The notes below the pieces were generated by a model. It saw only the letters and a list, made by a program, of their open reading frames with translations. It had not been told where the DNA came from and did not search any database. A stretch of 64,000 bases of DNA from Cristatella mucedo. Lineage: Eukaryota; Bryozoa; Phylactolaemata; Cristatellidae. The position numbers and the translations under genes were made by a program. Every line of letters starts with the position of its first letter. Position 1 is the stretch's first letter. Of this stretch, positions 31,651 to 47,520 are shown in pieces. The stretch is taken from assembly GCA_009760855.2 (NCBI GenBank), contig WPIO01000088.1, forward strand, positions 1,200,001 through 1,264,000. The letters are read 5' to 3'.

Positions 31651-31740
31651 GTCGATATCGATATCACATACAGATAGCGCATATCGATATCGATGTGTCG
31701 ATATCGATTGGCGACCGATCGGTCGATGAGATCGATCGCA
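31651..31740. repeat. Cluster of TATCGATA / CGATATCG palindromes
   Basis: ATCGATATCGAT-type palindromes occur at about 31654-31665, 31682-31693 and 31699-31709, followed by GACCGATCGGTCG and GATCGATCG. ATCGATATCGAT recurs at about 39353. Confidence 0.75.
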
Positions 31741-32744
31741 ACCGACATATCGCGACGTGCGGTAGCTGTAAGGCGCTCATTTAGTCGGACTCGAAGTTCT
31801 TGAAAAGACGAAAAACTCCATCCGCTGTATCATCTTCGTCACGCTCACGGCGCTTGCTTGCGGACAAGCTGAGCGCTGACTTCGACGACGGCGGCGGCGG
31901 GGGTGACGAATAATCTTGGCCGCCCGACCTTGCACATTCTGCTGACGTGAACACCCTTCACCTTAACCACTGAGCGAATCCCTTCAACCCTATTCTCGTC
32001 GTCATTCCTCCTCAATTCTGCGCCTCTGCAGCCACTGTTTGTTTGCTATTTCGCCGGCAATCGAGTGCTGCACCGGCGCACTTCGGCGGCTTCGCTCCGC
32101 GGCACATCAGGATCATAAATCTGATTGGTGCGTATTTGCTTTGCTCGCACGGTGAGAGGCACTGGTGTTGGCCCGAGGCCGACCGAGGCATCGTCGTAGC
32201 GAGAGCTTGCCTGCGTCGCCGCCAGGCTATGCTGCTTGCCTGCTAAGCAGCCTTGCCTTCTCATGCGTCCGTCAAGATCGGACGTTCTAGTAACTTCTGC
32301 TTGCAGGCGCTGGCATGACAGAGGCAGCACCGGATGTAGGACAGGATCGAGCCAGAGTGCAGCTTTGCACTCGTGTGACTGTCCTCCTTAGTAACGGATG
32401 CTTAGTGGCGGTCGGTACTTTACTGGAAAAAGTGTAGGAGTGATAGCTGCGAAATTGCAAGTAGCGGCCGATGCACCGGAACTGGACGGCAGCAGGGAGC
32501 TGCAAAAGTCCATTCGACCTCGTCCTGAGGCTGGCCTTGACTAGAGGCTAGCTTTCCTGTGAAAAACGCTAAGAGTTGCGTTTCAGTGCACGAAAAGGAA
32601 AATGCGCTAGTCTTACCTCCTCGCCAGCAGTCCAGCTGCATCCGATAATTGAGGACATCTTGTAACGGGTACTTTGTGGAGGCTGGCTTCCAGCAACGGG
32701 TCAGCTGGCCTGCCTGCTCGCGTCAGAACTCTGTGGAAGAAGAC
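31741..32744. other. Unique sequence, no gene recognised
   Basis: Open frames of fewer than 100 codons on both strands, no family recognised. Confidence 0.5.
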
Positions 32745-32767
32745 TCTCTCTCTCTCTCTCTCCCTTT

Positions 32768-32798
<31 letters not shown>

Positions 32799-32799
32799 G
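32745..32799. repeat. (CT)n microsatellite
   Basis: CT units with CCCTTTCTCGCTCG in the middle. Confidence 0.95.
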
Positions 32800-32983
32800 G
32801 GCAAAATTCCCTAGTGGCACAATTGATCGCGTTTTACCCTTTTCATTTTGTTTACCATTTTCAATCGGAAAAACGAGCAAATACACTAATCTTAAGATTG
32901 CAGGATGTGCATGTGCACAATCATAAATCCGATTCATTCGAGCGAATGAAAATTACAAGGCAGTGTCAAGTTATTATGGGATC
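32800..32983. other. Short unique segment
   Basis: No gene recognised. Confidence 0.5.
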
Positions 32984-33183
32984 CAGTGGCTTACTCGCGA
33001 GATCCGACAGATCACTAATCTACGACTAATATAATACTATCTAATAATCGACTATCACTCGGCCCACTAATCCAAGAGATTCAACAGATCAGTGGCCCAC
33101 TAATCCAATATATCTAACAGATCAGTGGCCCACTAATTCAAGAAATACGACAGATTAGTGGCCCAATAATGCAAAAGATCAGT
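32984..33183. repeat. 33-bp minisatellite
   Basis: Units beginning GGCCCACTAAT(C/T)CAA and ending CAGAT(C/T)AGT lie at 33061-33093, 33094-33126 and 33127-33159. A shortened unit follows at 33160-33183 and a degenerate upstream unit begins near 32984. The period is a multiple of three, but the second unit has an in-frame TAA in the frame that is open in the first. Confidence 0.9.
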
Positions 33184-34942
<1,759 letters not shown>

Positions 34943-34954
34943 ATATATCTTGTT

Positions 34955-37524
<2,570 letters not shown>

Positions 37525-37720
37525 TTTTCTATTCCATGCTGACAATGTGCACGTTGCCTCTAACCGCGTTGTGCTTGTCGACATTGTGTTTGTTGCACTG
37601 ACCAGTAATGTGGTCAACGCTTCTTTTACAACACATGCACAGCGCCTGAATAGAGATTAGATTTTCTTCTAAGGGTACCGCCCGAATGAGTTATTATTAC
37701 TACCATTATTATTATTCTAT
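37525..37720 (+). mobile_element. LINE family A 3' UTR fragment
   Basis: TTCCATGCTGACAATGTGCACG, CTCTAACCGCGTTGTGCTTG, ACAACACATGCACAGCGCCTG, AATAGAGATTAGATTTTCTTC and a degraded GGGTACCGCCCGAATGAG lead to an (ATT)n-like tail. Its GCGCCTGAATAGAGATT is the same as in the SINE at 1351-1497. Confidence 0.85.
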
Positions 37721-38397
37721 ATTATGTTGTATTGTATTATATTATATTACCCACGATTAAAGAATGTATTGGCAAAATCTCGACCGTGTCATGCGTGGCC
37801 ACTCGTTAGAAGGCTGAATGTGCGAGGCGGCAGGTCGCTCTGGCACCAGTTACGTAGCCGGAACTCGTTCAGATCTGAAAACCTTAAGGCGCTAGCCTTG
37901 ACCTTGCTGACTTCACAGTCAACTCGGGCAGCACGCCCTGTCAACATGGCACGACACCACCGCAGGGCCGTCGTAACGCCCTACCCAGCATCCTTAGCGG
38001 CTTAGCCATGACTCATTGCCCCTTCTCGGACGCTCCCCTCTTTGGATGCGTCTACGAACGCGTTACGCATCGGGAAACCGGCGCGAGCTGCAGAGCCGAC
38101 ACTGTCGATACTACGCCCCAGGCGCTGAACCACGAGAGTCCACGCGCCTGCTAGTCAAGCTAGGGCACCCGGGGCAGCAGAGTAATGTTGCATTTTTAAA
38201 ATGTCGGCGCTCTGCCGTCGGCCCGCCATCCACCCGCCCACATCCGGTCCGACGCCAGCTGTCATTGTTCTTCACCAACCGTGCATACCTTGACCTTGAG
38301 CTTGGCCGATTGGCACATTGATGCTATTCAAGGCGTGCTCCCGGCTTCCTTTCAGTTTTGCCACTTGTTCTTCGCTTCTCCCCCTCATCCTCCACAT
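37721..38397. other. Unique sequence, no gene recognised
   Basis: Short frames of about 100 codons with no domain. GCCTTGACCTTGC at 37895-37907 and ACCTTGACCTTGAG at 38287-38300 are AAGGTCAAGG-type motifs. Confidence 0.5.
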
Positions 38398-38770
<373 letters not shown>

Positions 38771-40140
38771 CGCTAGCGTCAGCTCACTCTCATTTTCTCT
38801 CGCTCGATCTTCCTGCCTCTCCATTCCCAACTCTCCTCACCATTACTCCAACGCACCGACAGCTTTCTGCTAATTCCCATTTTGACCAGACTCGGTTCGA
38901 CCAGCCCACCTGTAACAGTACCTTGGGTCTGATGGGATTAGCCTCTCAGGCGAGGCAATCAGCAGTTGTAATTGCCCTGTCAATAACAGTAATTTAGCTT
39001 TTGTTTATAGGCCTCGCTGCCAATTCCTGTTGGCCCGAGTCTGCTAGGGAGGCCCCGAGCAAATCTGCACCATGTCCTGACGCAGTGTTGACGTCCCGGC
39101 GCCGCGCCAGCCATCTTCTACACGCTGACAGATGTATACATGTCTAATTAGCGTGCCTTCCAGCTGCCCGCCTGTCGAGACGGCCGAGACTCGTTGGGTG
39201 GCTGACCCGTCTTCAGCTTCATTTCACACTCGGAAGCGGGAGCGCGTCGGCCGCTTCCGCTTCCGGTCCGCTGGACGACCGACTCCCGACGGCGGCGGGA
39301 CAGCTGCTCGGGCCAGCCATTTCAGCCGGAACTGCACTCAACGATGGCGCTGATCGATATCGATAGTAGAGCGCTGAACTGCACATCCTTCGTGGAGCTT
39401 CGTCGCCAGGTGGCCGTCGTGGCCTCTTACGTCGCGTCATTAGTCTTCGTGGCCTCTTACGACCGGAGCAGCTGTCTCGGGGAAGGAGCCACTGTCGGAG
39501 CCGCCCGCGTCGACATCTCCTCTGCCATTGTCTCGGTGCCAGGCTAGTGCCTGGACCGAAAGAGCCGAGCTCACGTCACGCCCTTGTGCTTCAGCCTCAA
39601 TGGGCCTGCCAGTCAACTGCCACGCACAGTAGACAGGCCCAATGAGGCGCAATGGCCTTGCCCCTCCACTGGCCTTGCCCCTCCACGCGATCGACTCTCA
39701 ACAGAAGAGGGACCTGAGCGGAATTCGGCTTTTCGTCCTAGAGAATAGGTGTCCGCATCCGCCATTCCTATATTCGTGTAACAGTAACCTTCGCCCTACC
39801 CTTGGTCCTGACAGTAATGGCTTCTATACCGCATCGCCAGTAAAACCGCCGCTTGCCAGGCATGCCCGACTCTAAATTATCGTCACTTAAGATGTCTTTG
39901 GCAGTATTTTTGCGTAAACGTAAAGGCGAACCGTTACACGCAGCGTTTGCCCTCGAAGCGAAACTTTCGAGAACAAAGTCTCCGAAGAATCAATTTCTAT
40001 CTATTGTCTTCACCGACGCGATCCCGTACAAATCCTGTTTTGTCACGTTTCTTTTTCACACAGATTATCTTTCGCTCAGCTCGCGATTTGCTTACATACA
40101 TCTTTCGCTCATCTTAGGCTCTCCGTACGCTATTTCTCTT
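38771..40140. other. Unique, GC-rich, no gene recognised
   Basis: GTGGCCTCTTACG occurs twice (39418, 39450) and TGGCCTTGCCCCTCCA twice in tandem (39651-39685). Frames of 60-110 codons have no known domain. Confidence 0.5.
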
Positions 40141-40409
40141 GCAGAGAGGGAGAGAGATACTGAGAGAGACAGAGAGAAAGACTGAGAAAGAGAGAGGCAG
40201 AGATAGACAGACAGAAAGAGACAGACAGAGAGGGAGAGAGAGACAGGCAGAGTGAGAAAGACAGAGAGAGAGGGAGAGAGCGACAGAGAGAGAAAGACAG
40301 ACAGACAGAGAGGGAGAGAGAGAGGGATAGAGAGAGAAAGACAGACAGACAGACAGAGAGGGAGAGAGAGATAGAGAGAGAAAGACAGACAGACAGACAG
40401 ATAGACAGA

Positions 40410-40446
<37 letters not shown>
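40141..40446. repeat. GA / GACAGA polypurine tract, about 305 bp
   Basis: GAGA units with GACAGACAGACAG and AGAAAGACAG variants; AGAGGGAGAGAGAGA islands recur every 50-60 bp. Confidence 0.97.
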
Positions 40447-40448
<2 letters not shown>

Positions 40449-40912
40449 GCTGCCACGACACCAGGTACACCAGCAAACATCACAAGCACAGTCATAAAGG
40501 CTGAATTCCGACTTTGTGCTACCTAAATGACCGTGCGAGAAATGAGCAACCCCTACAAAACACTCCCTGGCGATGTATCTAGCAACGAAAACCCTCCATG
40601 CACTCCTCTTGGCCTACCTAGCTGGTGGTTAGCAATGGCACGATGGCATAGAATGGCGGGAGATCATGCAGGTCATGCAGAGAGGTCATCCATTGCGAAT
40701 CCGGCGCTTCAATGGTCACTTGGGACCACTCTGCAGTGAGCTCATCATGCGGACGCAAATGTCGTGGCGAGAGAGAAAAAAGTCGGATACGAAGTTCGAA
40801 CGACCGACTTAGATATTTCGCGTCACCTTTTACGAAGTGTGCAGCTGAGAGCTCCGAGAAGAAGTAGCAGAAGGTCGTCGTCGTCGTCCGGCATGACTGC
40901 GCTCCGCCTCGT
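40447..40912. other. Unique sequence, no gene recognised
   Basis: No gene or repeat family recognised. Confidence 0.5.
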
Positions 40913-40913
40913 T

Positions 40914-40950
<37 letters not shown>

Positions 40951-40970
40951 TTGTTTTATTTATATATATC
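40913..40970. repeat. (TA)n run inside a short direct repeat
   Basis: CCGCCTCGTTATC lies on both sides of the TA run (about 40905-40917 and 40970-40982). Confidence 0.9.
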
Positions 40971-40994
40971 CGCCTCGTTATCGTCCCAGCGCCA

Positions 40995-41037
40995 CGCCGA
41001 AGGCTCGCGCGCAGACCGAACGAGCGAGCCTTCGGCG
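40995..41037. repeat. 14-bp perfect inverted repeat
   Basis: CGCCGAAGGCTCGC at 40995-41008 pairs with 41024-41037 across a 15-nt spacer. Confidence 0.93.
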
Positions 41038-41079
41038 CTCGCGCGTTCTCGCGCGCGTCGAAGCCTTCAACTTCGGACG

Positions 41080-41133
41080 TGCCAGCACCACGTGTCTACC
41101 GCCACGCGCGGCGGTAGACACGTGGTGCTGGCA
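41080..41133. repeat. 24-bp perfect inverted repeat, 6-nt loop
   Basis: The arm at 41080-41103 (TGCCAGCACCACGTGTCTAC...) is exactly complementary to 41110-41133. Each arm contains CACGTG. Confidence 0.96.
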
Positions 41134-41629
41134 GCTGAGGCGCGATGGCCGCCGTCAGCCGCGGACTCAGGAGGAAAAATGGCGCTCAAAATGCCTCATC
41201 GACCGAAACGATTCGGAGCGAGCTCCGCTGAGCCGAAATCGACCGGAAGCGCTGAGCAGCCAACACGACGTATCGCACGACGGACAAGGAGGAAAGCTCG
41301 AAAAGGAGTCTGACTTCTTTGTAGAGGCTGCTACTTCCGGCTGCTACTTCTTTGTAGAGGTTGCTACGGCTGCGACCAGTTCGCAACGCGTGCAGAGACA
41401 GGCGAGCTCCTTGGATTTTTAATTTTTTTATTATTTTTATTTTTCATCTCTTTTAGCCCTTTTTATTTCCGCTCACAAGTATTCGAAAGCGGCGAATCGT
41501 ATCGTAGCGTCTCGTTCAAAGTGACGTTTATGCCACGAGAGCGAGAACGAATGAGGTCGCGTAGCGCTGTCACGTGCTGAAAATAATGATTAGCGACAGT
41601 AAAATGGCTGCAGAGTGCGACTGTGACTT
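41134..41629. other. Unique sequence, no gene recognised
   Basis: TTCTTTGTAGAGG with GCTACTTCCGGCTGCTACTTC repeats lie near 41315-41360. No gene recognised. Confidence 0.5.
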
Positions 41630-41756
41630 CGTAATTATATATATATTATATATATTATATATCATATATATATAATATATATATAATTATATATATTATA
41701 TAATTATATTATATATTATATAATTATATATATAATTATATATATTATATATAATA

Positions 41757-41795
<39 letters not shown>
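41630..41795. repeat. (TA)n / AATTATATA palindromic tract
   Basis: TA runs broken by AATTATAT and ATCATATA units, self-complementary over much of its length. Confidence 0.95.
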
Positions 41796-41796
<1 letters not shown>

Positions 41797-42706
41797 CATG
41801 CTTTGTGATTATTGGCGTATGTGTCTCCGTTTTCCACTATGCGGTTTTTTCCCCTCTGGCGATAGCAGAAGCAAGCCAGGAGCCAGCGAGACAATGTGTA
41901 GGACCCGCGGGGCTGCTTTAAACTATAAACTGTGAATATAATTGTTCTGCTTAAAAATATATCCCAGTGTCGGCAGTCACGTGAGCGCACCCTTCTACGC
42001 TTTGTGCCCTCAGTGCCGACAGGACTCGTTCCAGACGATAGCAAAGCATCACGTCACACAGCAAAAAAGCTACGCCAGAGACCATTTGCGCAGGCAGCAA
42101 GCGTGCAGCCGTGCAGGGTGAACCACCGCGGACCCAGGGCGTCGTGCAGTAATGTACAGCTACTGTTAGGTTGTCCGCGCTAAGAGGATTAGAGGCTTAT
42201 CGGCTTCCGTAGCTCGCGCTCATCTGCTCGAGTGCTGCGGCATATTTCATGATGACACGGACAACTACGTGCTCTATTATTCAAGATATTCAAAACAAAG
42301 CTTACAAGCAGCAGTGGCGGATTTGACTGCACTCGAAGAGTCATAACGTGTACTCAGGCCTACCTGCCGACGCTTAGTTTAGATACAATCCTAAATGGGA
42401 GGCACGCGCCACGGATTTATTGCGGCTCAGAAAATTGTAATGTACAGCACATAGCGGAAGCGTCACATCCGGTCTCTTTCTCCCTGGCTGCCACTCTGTC
42501 GAGTACCCTAGCAATCCTGAGCAGTTGCAGCACTAGGCAGATGCTCTGATCTATCGTAGTAGCCCAGAGGAAGTGGCGACTGAGGTGATAAAGTGTGCAC
42601 CCATTGCTAAGATCTCTGCCGTAAGTCAATGCAGCCGTTCACTTCTGGTCTTCGGAGTTGAATTTGAGTTTTGAGCTGAGAGCACGTGGTAAGAGTGACT
42701 ACCCGG
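41796..42706. other. Unique sequence, no gene recognised
   Basis: A hAT-like CAGCAGTGGCGGATTTG lies near 42308, with no partner end. No gene recognised. Confidence 0.5.
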
Positions 42707-42875
42707 GATGGCACACTAGGTAAGACGGTTGCTTTCACGACCTCGGTCCCGAGGTCGTGGATTCGATGCCTGCGGCGGGCGATCCTTTATCGCCACTACA
42801 AGCGGTGGTGATAGCCGTAAAAAGGTTCTTCTGTCGCTATACAAAACGAGGCTGTTAAATCAGCGAGAATTTACT
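42707..42875 (+). mobile_element. tRNA-derived SINE, family A
   Basis: Box A TGGCACACTAGG lies at 42709-42720 and box B GGATTCGATGCC at 42759-42770. The body has TTTATCGCCACTACAAGCGG, GTGATAGCCGTAAAAAGG, TTCTTCTGTCGCTATACAAA, then GAGGCTGTTAAATCAGC. It aligns with the copy at 9091-9258 over its whole length. An internal hairpin GACCTCG-GTCC-CGAGGTC sits at about 42740-42757. Confidence 0.85.
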
Positions 42876-43246
42876 TATTTATTTTACCCGAAGATCGTGA
42901 GAGAGCAGCCATTAACTGCCCCCTCTGTCCGCCGGGAGCAGAACTTTGGCGAACGTGCATGCAATGAATCTTAGCCTCCGGGCGCTCGGCCCCGAGAGCA
43001 AGCTATAGGACAGACCACCTCCCTCGCACCCAGCCACTCTGCCGAAGTCTGAGAGCCGGGACCGAATCCCCGACAGAAGCGAAACGACACCAAACGGCAC
43101 CGAACGGCACCAAATGGCCGGTGGATGTACCCATAAGAAGCAGCCGGTTTGGAGATAGATGCACCGGCATTGGACCGGCCAACGCACGCCCAACTGCCTA
43201 CCCCTTATTTGGTAAACTCGTAAAGCTGGCTTATAATAATAACGAG
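42876..43246. other. Unique sequence, no gene recognised
   Basis: Short CGGCACC(A/G)AA repeats near 43091-43118. No gene recognised. Confidence 0.5.
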
Positions 43247-43412
43247 AGTAATAATAATAATATAGCACCCTCAGAGAACTCGATTTTTATTATAGGCACT
43301 TTACACTTGCTGCAAAGGAAGCACGATCGAACGGTTAGTGGTAGCATGCTCAATCAGCAACAAGAATAACACGGCTGGAGGTGGCATGCACAGGGTCAGC
43401 ATGCAAGTGTGG
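43247..43412 (-). mobile_element. LINE family A 3' UTR fragment
   Basis: On the minus strand: TGCATGCTGACCCTGTGCATGC, GTTATTCTTGTTGCTGATTGAG, TTCCTTTGCAGCAAGTGTAAAG, then GAGTTCTCTGAGGGTGCTATAT and an (ATT)n tail (plus 43247-43262). Confidence 0.88.
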
Positions 43413-44096
43413 TGAGCTCGAGTCGGCAGTGTGTGGCATTGCTGGTTGCCTCGAGTCCTGCACTCCTAGTCAGATGCTAGATTAAGCGCACGCTGCCAAT
43501 GATTTGGCGCCGGGCGAGTGCCATTTTCGCTACGCAGTCGACTCCTAAGTTTGCTTCTCGGATTGCCGCCCGGTTATCATTTTGGCGGCCGGCGCCTTAT
43601 CGGTGCCAGATCTCAACTTGGTGAACTAGAAGAAAGAGCAAAACTTTTGCGTGCGATGGCCGGGCTATGAGGACGAGTCGTAGGATCGAAATGGGATCGA
43701 AGTGGCCGCACCGCGGCGGCGGCGGCGGCCTGCATCACAGTCTCTCCAGGATGGCAGACGCCGATGCGATGACGACGATCATTTCTAGGGCATCGTTTTA
43801 GGGGAATGGCCGAGAGGGGCGGCGGGGAGTTATGCCCCAACCCCAATTTGGAATGCCGACATTCGATTCTGTTTTAATTCTTTTTTTTTACAACCTCCTC
43901 CTGTCTCCTGGCTAACAGATTGAGGCGGCCTCCCTCTCGAAACCGCAACACAAAAGCTGCCGCTCGACTTTCAGCGTTAGCCGTCGGTGCGTCGGGAGCG
44001 ACGGCCAAAGCCTGCAAGCCAAGAGATCAGCTGCCTCGCTGGCAATTTTGCAATTCGATCTTGTCACAGCTCAGCTCAGAGCCCCGCGATGTTCAC

Positions 44097-44100
<4 letters not shown>
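43413..44100. other. Unique sequence, no gene recognised
   Basis: A GGC run lies near 43713-43728. Open frames of fewer than 80 codons. Confidence 0.5.

Positions 44101-44192
<92 letters not shown>
44101..44192. repeat. (CT)n microsatellite, about 46 units
   Basis: A pure CT run. Confidence 0.98.
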
Positions 44193-44195
<3 letters not shown>

Positions 44196-44865
44196 CTGAC
44201 TATGCAGCTGGCGGTCGAAGTGCAAGTCGAAACTCAGCCGCAGCAGGCACGCACCACTCACCCGTTCGACCTGTGTCGATCGCTGATGAAGTATGTGTTG
44301 CGAATCGCACCGGTACATGGTAGAGGAGAAAATCTGCAATACGAAACGCAGACAGCTGGACGCTCTACGCAAAAGTGCCGGGTCCCATTCCCTGTCGAGC
44401 CCAAGAATGAAATGAACCGTCAATGGTGACTGCTTAGCTCTGTCACACTACTGTCGCACTACTCAGCTCCAGCACTCGTAAGAGCAGCACTCGTAAGAGA
44501 GGCGAAACAAAACTGAGTCGCTCTCCCTGCCCTAAACACTTGCCCAAGAGTTGCAGCTTCCCTTCCGAACGTTCAATGCACGCTGCTGCTGCTGCCCGTA
44601 GCTGCAAGTTTCCTGCTGAGTCCACGAGCAATTTGACTGCAGCAGAGACTGCTGCTCCATCTCACAACTCGAGCAGCAGTAGTGTGCTCGAATCCCTCCA
44701 CCCTCAATTTTGAAGCAAGGTCAGGGTCGATGCTGTCGCTCGAGCACCACAGCACACGTACCACGCTACTGCGGCGAAGTACGTGAGAATGTCGCAGAGT
44801 GTTCATGCTTGTGCGTGAGTGCGTCCCGGCACGAGTGATCGCACGTGAACACGTGCATGTATTAA
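44193..44865. other. Unique sequence with CAGC-rich patches
   Basis: AGCACTCGTAAGAG occurs twice at about 44471-44498. GCTGCTGCTGC lies near 44583. No gene recognised. Confidence 0.5.
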
Positions 44866-45245
44866 TAATAATTATAATAAGAATTCACTTGATAAAGCGC
44901 CCTCAGAGAACCTAATCTCTCTCTAGGCGCTTTACTTTTTGCTGCAAAGGGAAATGCAATTGAATGGTAAGTAAAATCATGCTTGAAAAACAAAAAAATG
45001 AATAATATGGTTAGGGGTGACATGCACAGGGTCAGCATGCGAATGTAGTTAGTGGCAGCATGCACAGTGTCAGCACGCATAAGCACATCAAGGACTAATC
45101 ACAGGGACCCGCTAAATGCTGTCCTAAATAGGTGTGTTTTAGGTTCCTTTTAAATGTGGTCAGGTCATGGGATGTTCTGACGCAGGTCGGGAGGGAGTTC
45201 CAGGCTTTGGGAGCAAGGCTACATGCGCACGAGCGTGGGCGTGTA
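44866..45245 (-). mobile_element. LINE family A 3' fragment with ORF end
   Basis: On the minus strand the ORF2 end reads LAPKAWNSLPTCVRTSHDLTTFKRNLK, followed by a slightly shifted HTYLGQHLAG. The complete 3' UTR and an (ATT)n-like tail follow (plus 44866-44880). It is one of the best conserved 3' ends in the window. The 5' break abuts TG and GCAT repeats. Confidence 0.9.
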
Positions 45246-45290
45246 TTCGAGTGTGTGTTCATGCATGCATGCATGCATGCATGCATGCAG
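45246..45290. repeat. TG run and (GCAT)n
   Basis: GTGTGTGTTC is followed by seven GCAT units (45262-45289), a self-complementary alternating repeat. Confidence 0.93.
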
Positions 45291-45383
45291 CTTGGGCGTG
45301 CTTGCATGCCTCAACAGTAAGGCTTATAGTTGAAGTTCGTGTAGTTGTCATCCATGTGGTGCTCTGTGCAACCCAAGTGAGCC

Positions 45384-45414
45384 CTACTGTTGTCGTTGCC
45401 AACGACAACAGTAG
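45384..45414. repeat. 15-bp perfect inverted repeat with 1-nt spacer
   Basis: CTACTGTTGTCGTTG at 45384-45398 pairs with 45400-45414. Confidence 0.94.
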
Positions 45415-46690
45415 CAGCCGCTGCTGCTGCTGCCACCACTGATGCTGCTGCTGCTGAAGCCTTTCCTTCACAGCTAATGTTCGAATGACAGCGCTTGCTT
45501 GGACTAAACACGACCGAACGCGACTCGTGCTGCAAGCAGAGGCCACCGATCTCTCGCGGCCACTGATCGCCGTTGTGCGGCAGCCAACTACAACTTCGAG
45601 CAGATGCTCGAGCGCTGGCCGCGCCTGTAGCTCGAGCGGCCGATGGCGGCTGCATCGATGGCGGTGGCGGCAGCGACGACCAAGGAGGCTAGAGGCGGCT
45701 GTGGCGGCGGCGGCGACGACGGTTGACGCAAGGCTTGAGCCACTGCAGTCGCGCGCTGCGTGCGCAAACACGGCTCCGGACGGGCAGACGACAGCGGCGG
45801 CGACGAGTGGCCGTCGAGTGGCGAGCGCCTGTTTGCCGACAGCAGCGCCGTCGATTCCTGGTGTTTGCCGGGGCGGGCAGGCCAGGAGTGCGTCCCATTG
45901 TCCGCCGCCGCCGGCCCGTGCCTAGGCCGCGCCAGGCGAGCAGGCGAGCGCAGGTCGCTGTATCTAAGTCACCTCAAGAGGACCGCCCGGCCAGGGCCGT
46001 CCAGCGGTTGGGTCATTGTTTCGCAGTCGCCATTGCGATTACAGAGTCGTCTGAGTTGAACCAGGCGCTTCCTACTCGCAGCAGCAGCTGCTGCTGCTGC
46101 TCGCCCGACAGGCGTGCGCGCAGACGGAGGCGGCGCGCAGGTGCCAGCGTCGCCCACTCGTCGGCGGCATGCCATGCCGGTCCTGGAGTGCTCACACAGA
46201 GACGGCAACGGCAACGACGACACACACTCTCACGCACGCATGCAGGCAGGCAGGCAGACAGCCGTGCGGCACTGCTCGGATGTGGGCGGGTCCAGAGCAA
46301 ACTTTGCATGCCTTTCTGTGCACACATATCACTGCCCGGCGAGCGGCTGCAGGCGTTCGATTCTCGAGGCAGCAGAGACAGGCAGCGTCGTGGCATTGAG
46401 CTGGGTCGACATAAAAAGACCGCAGTTGCCGCTGCTACTGTCTCTGCTGCTGCAAGTCTGTGCTCGCTCATTTTTCTTGAGCCTTTGCCAACACCAGCGC
46501 TGGCAACCAGCGATGCTGTTGGCAAAGATTCGAAACCTGAGAAAGAAAACGGGCCAGTGGTTGAGCCAGTGGCTGAGATTAGAGGAAAGAATTGGGAGGA
46601 TTGCAAAGTTGAGCAGCAACTTTTGTGCTGCGGTGGTGGCGACGGTGGTATTCTGTATGTGTTTCAAAAATATTGCCTTGCTATCAAGTA
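45415..46690. other. GC-rich region with long overlapping frames, no gene recognised
   Basis: Frames overlap on both strands: 322 codons plus at 45723-46691, 196 plus at 46114-46704, 197 minus at 46013-46606, 170 minus at 45259-45771. The 322-codon frame is Arg-rich, low complexity at first, with a more balanced C-terminal third. I recognise no domain and the competing frames point to composition. It is the best place to look for an exon in the window, but is not called. Confidence 0.5.
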
Positions 46691-47195
46691 GCATGTACCG
46701 ATAAACATGAGCTTAAGTCAAACAGCACAGGCAGACAGGCATTGATGATTGCACGATCTATCCAAGCATTTGTAACCGCACAGTCTATGTATATCATGTT
46801 TTGAAGCACAAGTGCACTCAGATTTGCAATCGTGTGTGTATTCCGACACTCATACAAACACGCACACGCACACACGTTTAAATATATACATATTTATTTA
46901 TTTATTTAATATACATATATATGTGTGTGTGTGTCTACATTATACTTATTTAAATGCCGTAAACTATGAACAATATCTAACGCATTATCAATTTGCGAAC
47001 ACAGGTATCCACGAGCACGGCTAAATATGGTTATGGCATGCACATGTGGCAGGCATGTGCCGCCTGTGTGTACAGGTTTGTGAGTGACTTTGTGTACATG
47101 TGTGTGCATCCACATGTGTGGGTATCTGTGTGCACCTGAGTGATTGGGTTAGTGCAGGTACGCATGCGTGTGCGCATTCTCTTGGTCCTAGACTG
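46691..47195. other. Unique sequence with short CA/TG and AT patches
   Basis: ACACACGCACACG near 46858 and TATTTATTTATTTA near 46890-46906. No gene recognised. Confidence 0.5.
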
Positions 47196-47360
47196 TGACA
47201 GCTCAGGGGGTCAGGTGGCTCGCTCTTGCCGACCGAGGTCTTGGGTTCGAATACTGCAGTTGGGCGATCCTTTATTGCCAACTGCAAGCTGTGATGACAG
47301 CCGCCAAGGCTCTTCTGGCCCTATACAACTGAGGCTGTTAAATCAGCTAAGATTGTTTAT
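47196..47360 (+). mobile_element. tRNA-derived SINE, family A
   Basis: Box B GGGTTCGAATAC lies at 47243-47254. The body has GCGATCCTTTATTGCCAACTGC, AAGCTGTGATGACAGCCGCC, AAGGCTCTTCTGGCCCTATAC and GAGGCTGTTAAATCAGCTAAG. Box A is CAGCTCAGGGGG-like near 47199-47210. Confidence 0.82.
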
Positions 47361-47405
47361 TGAGCAAGCCACCAGATGCAGTTATGTTTTCCATCCACTC
47401 ACATA

Positions 47406-47450
<45 letters not shown>

Positions 47451-47520
47451 ATATATATATGTGTATGTATGTATATATATATATATATATATGTATGCAT
47501 ATCTAAATATATACATATTT
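47406..47520. repeat. (TA)n with TG islands
   Basis: TA runs with TGTGTGTGTGTA and TGTATGTATGTA islands. Confidence 0.95.

Noticed and set aside
32984-33183. CRISPR-like 33-bp repeats
   Set aside because: Units are directly adjacent with no variable spacers, so it is a minisatellite.
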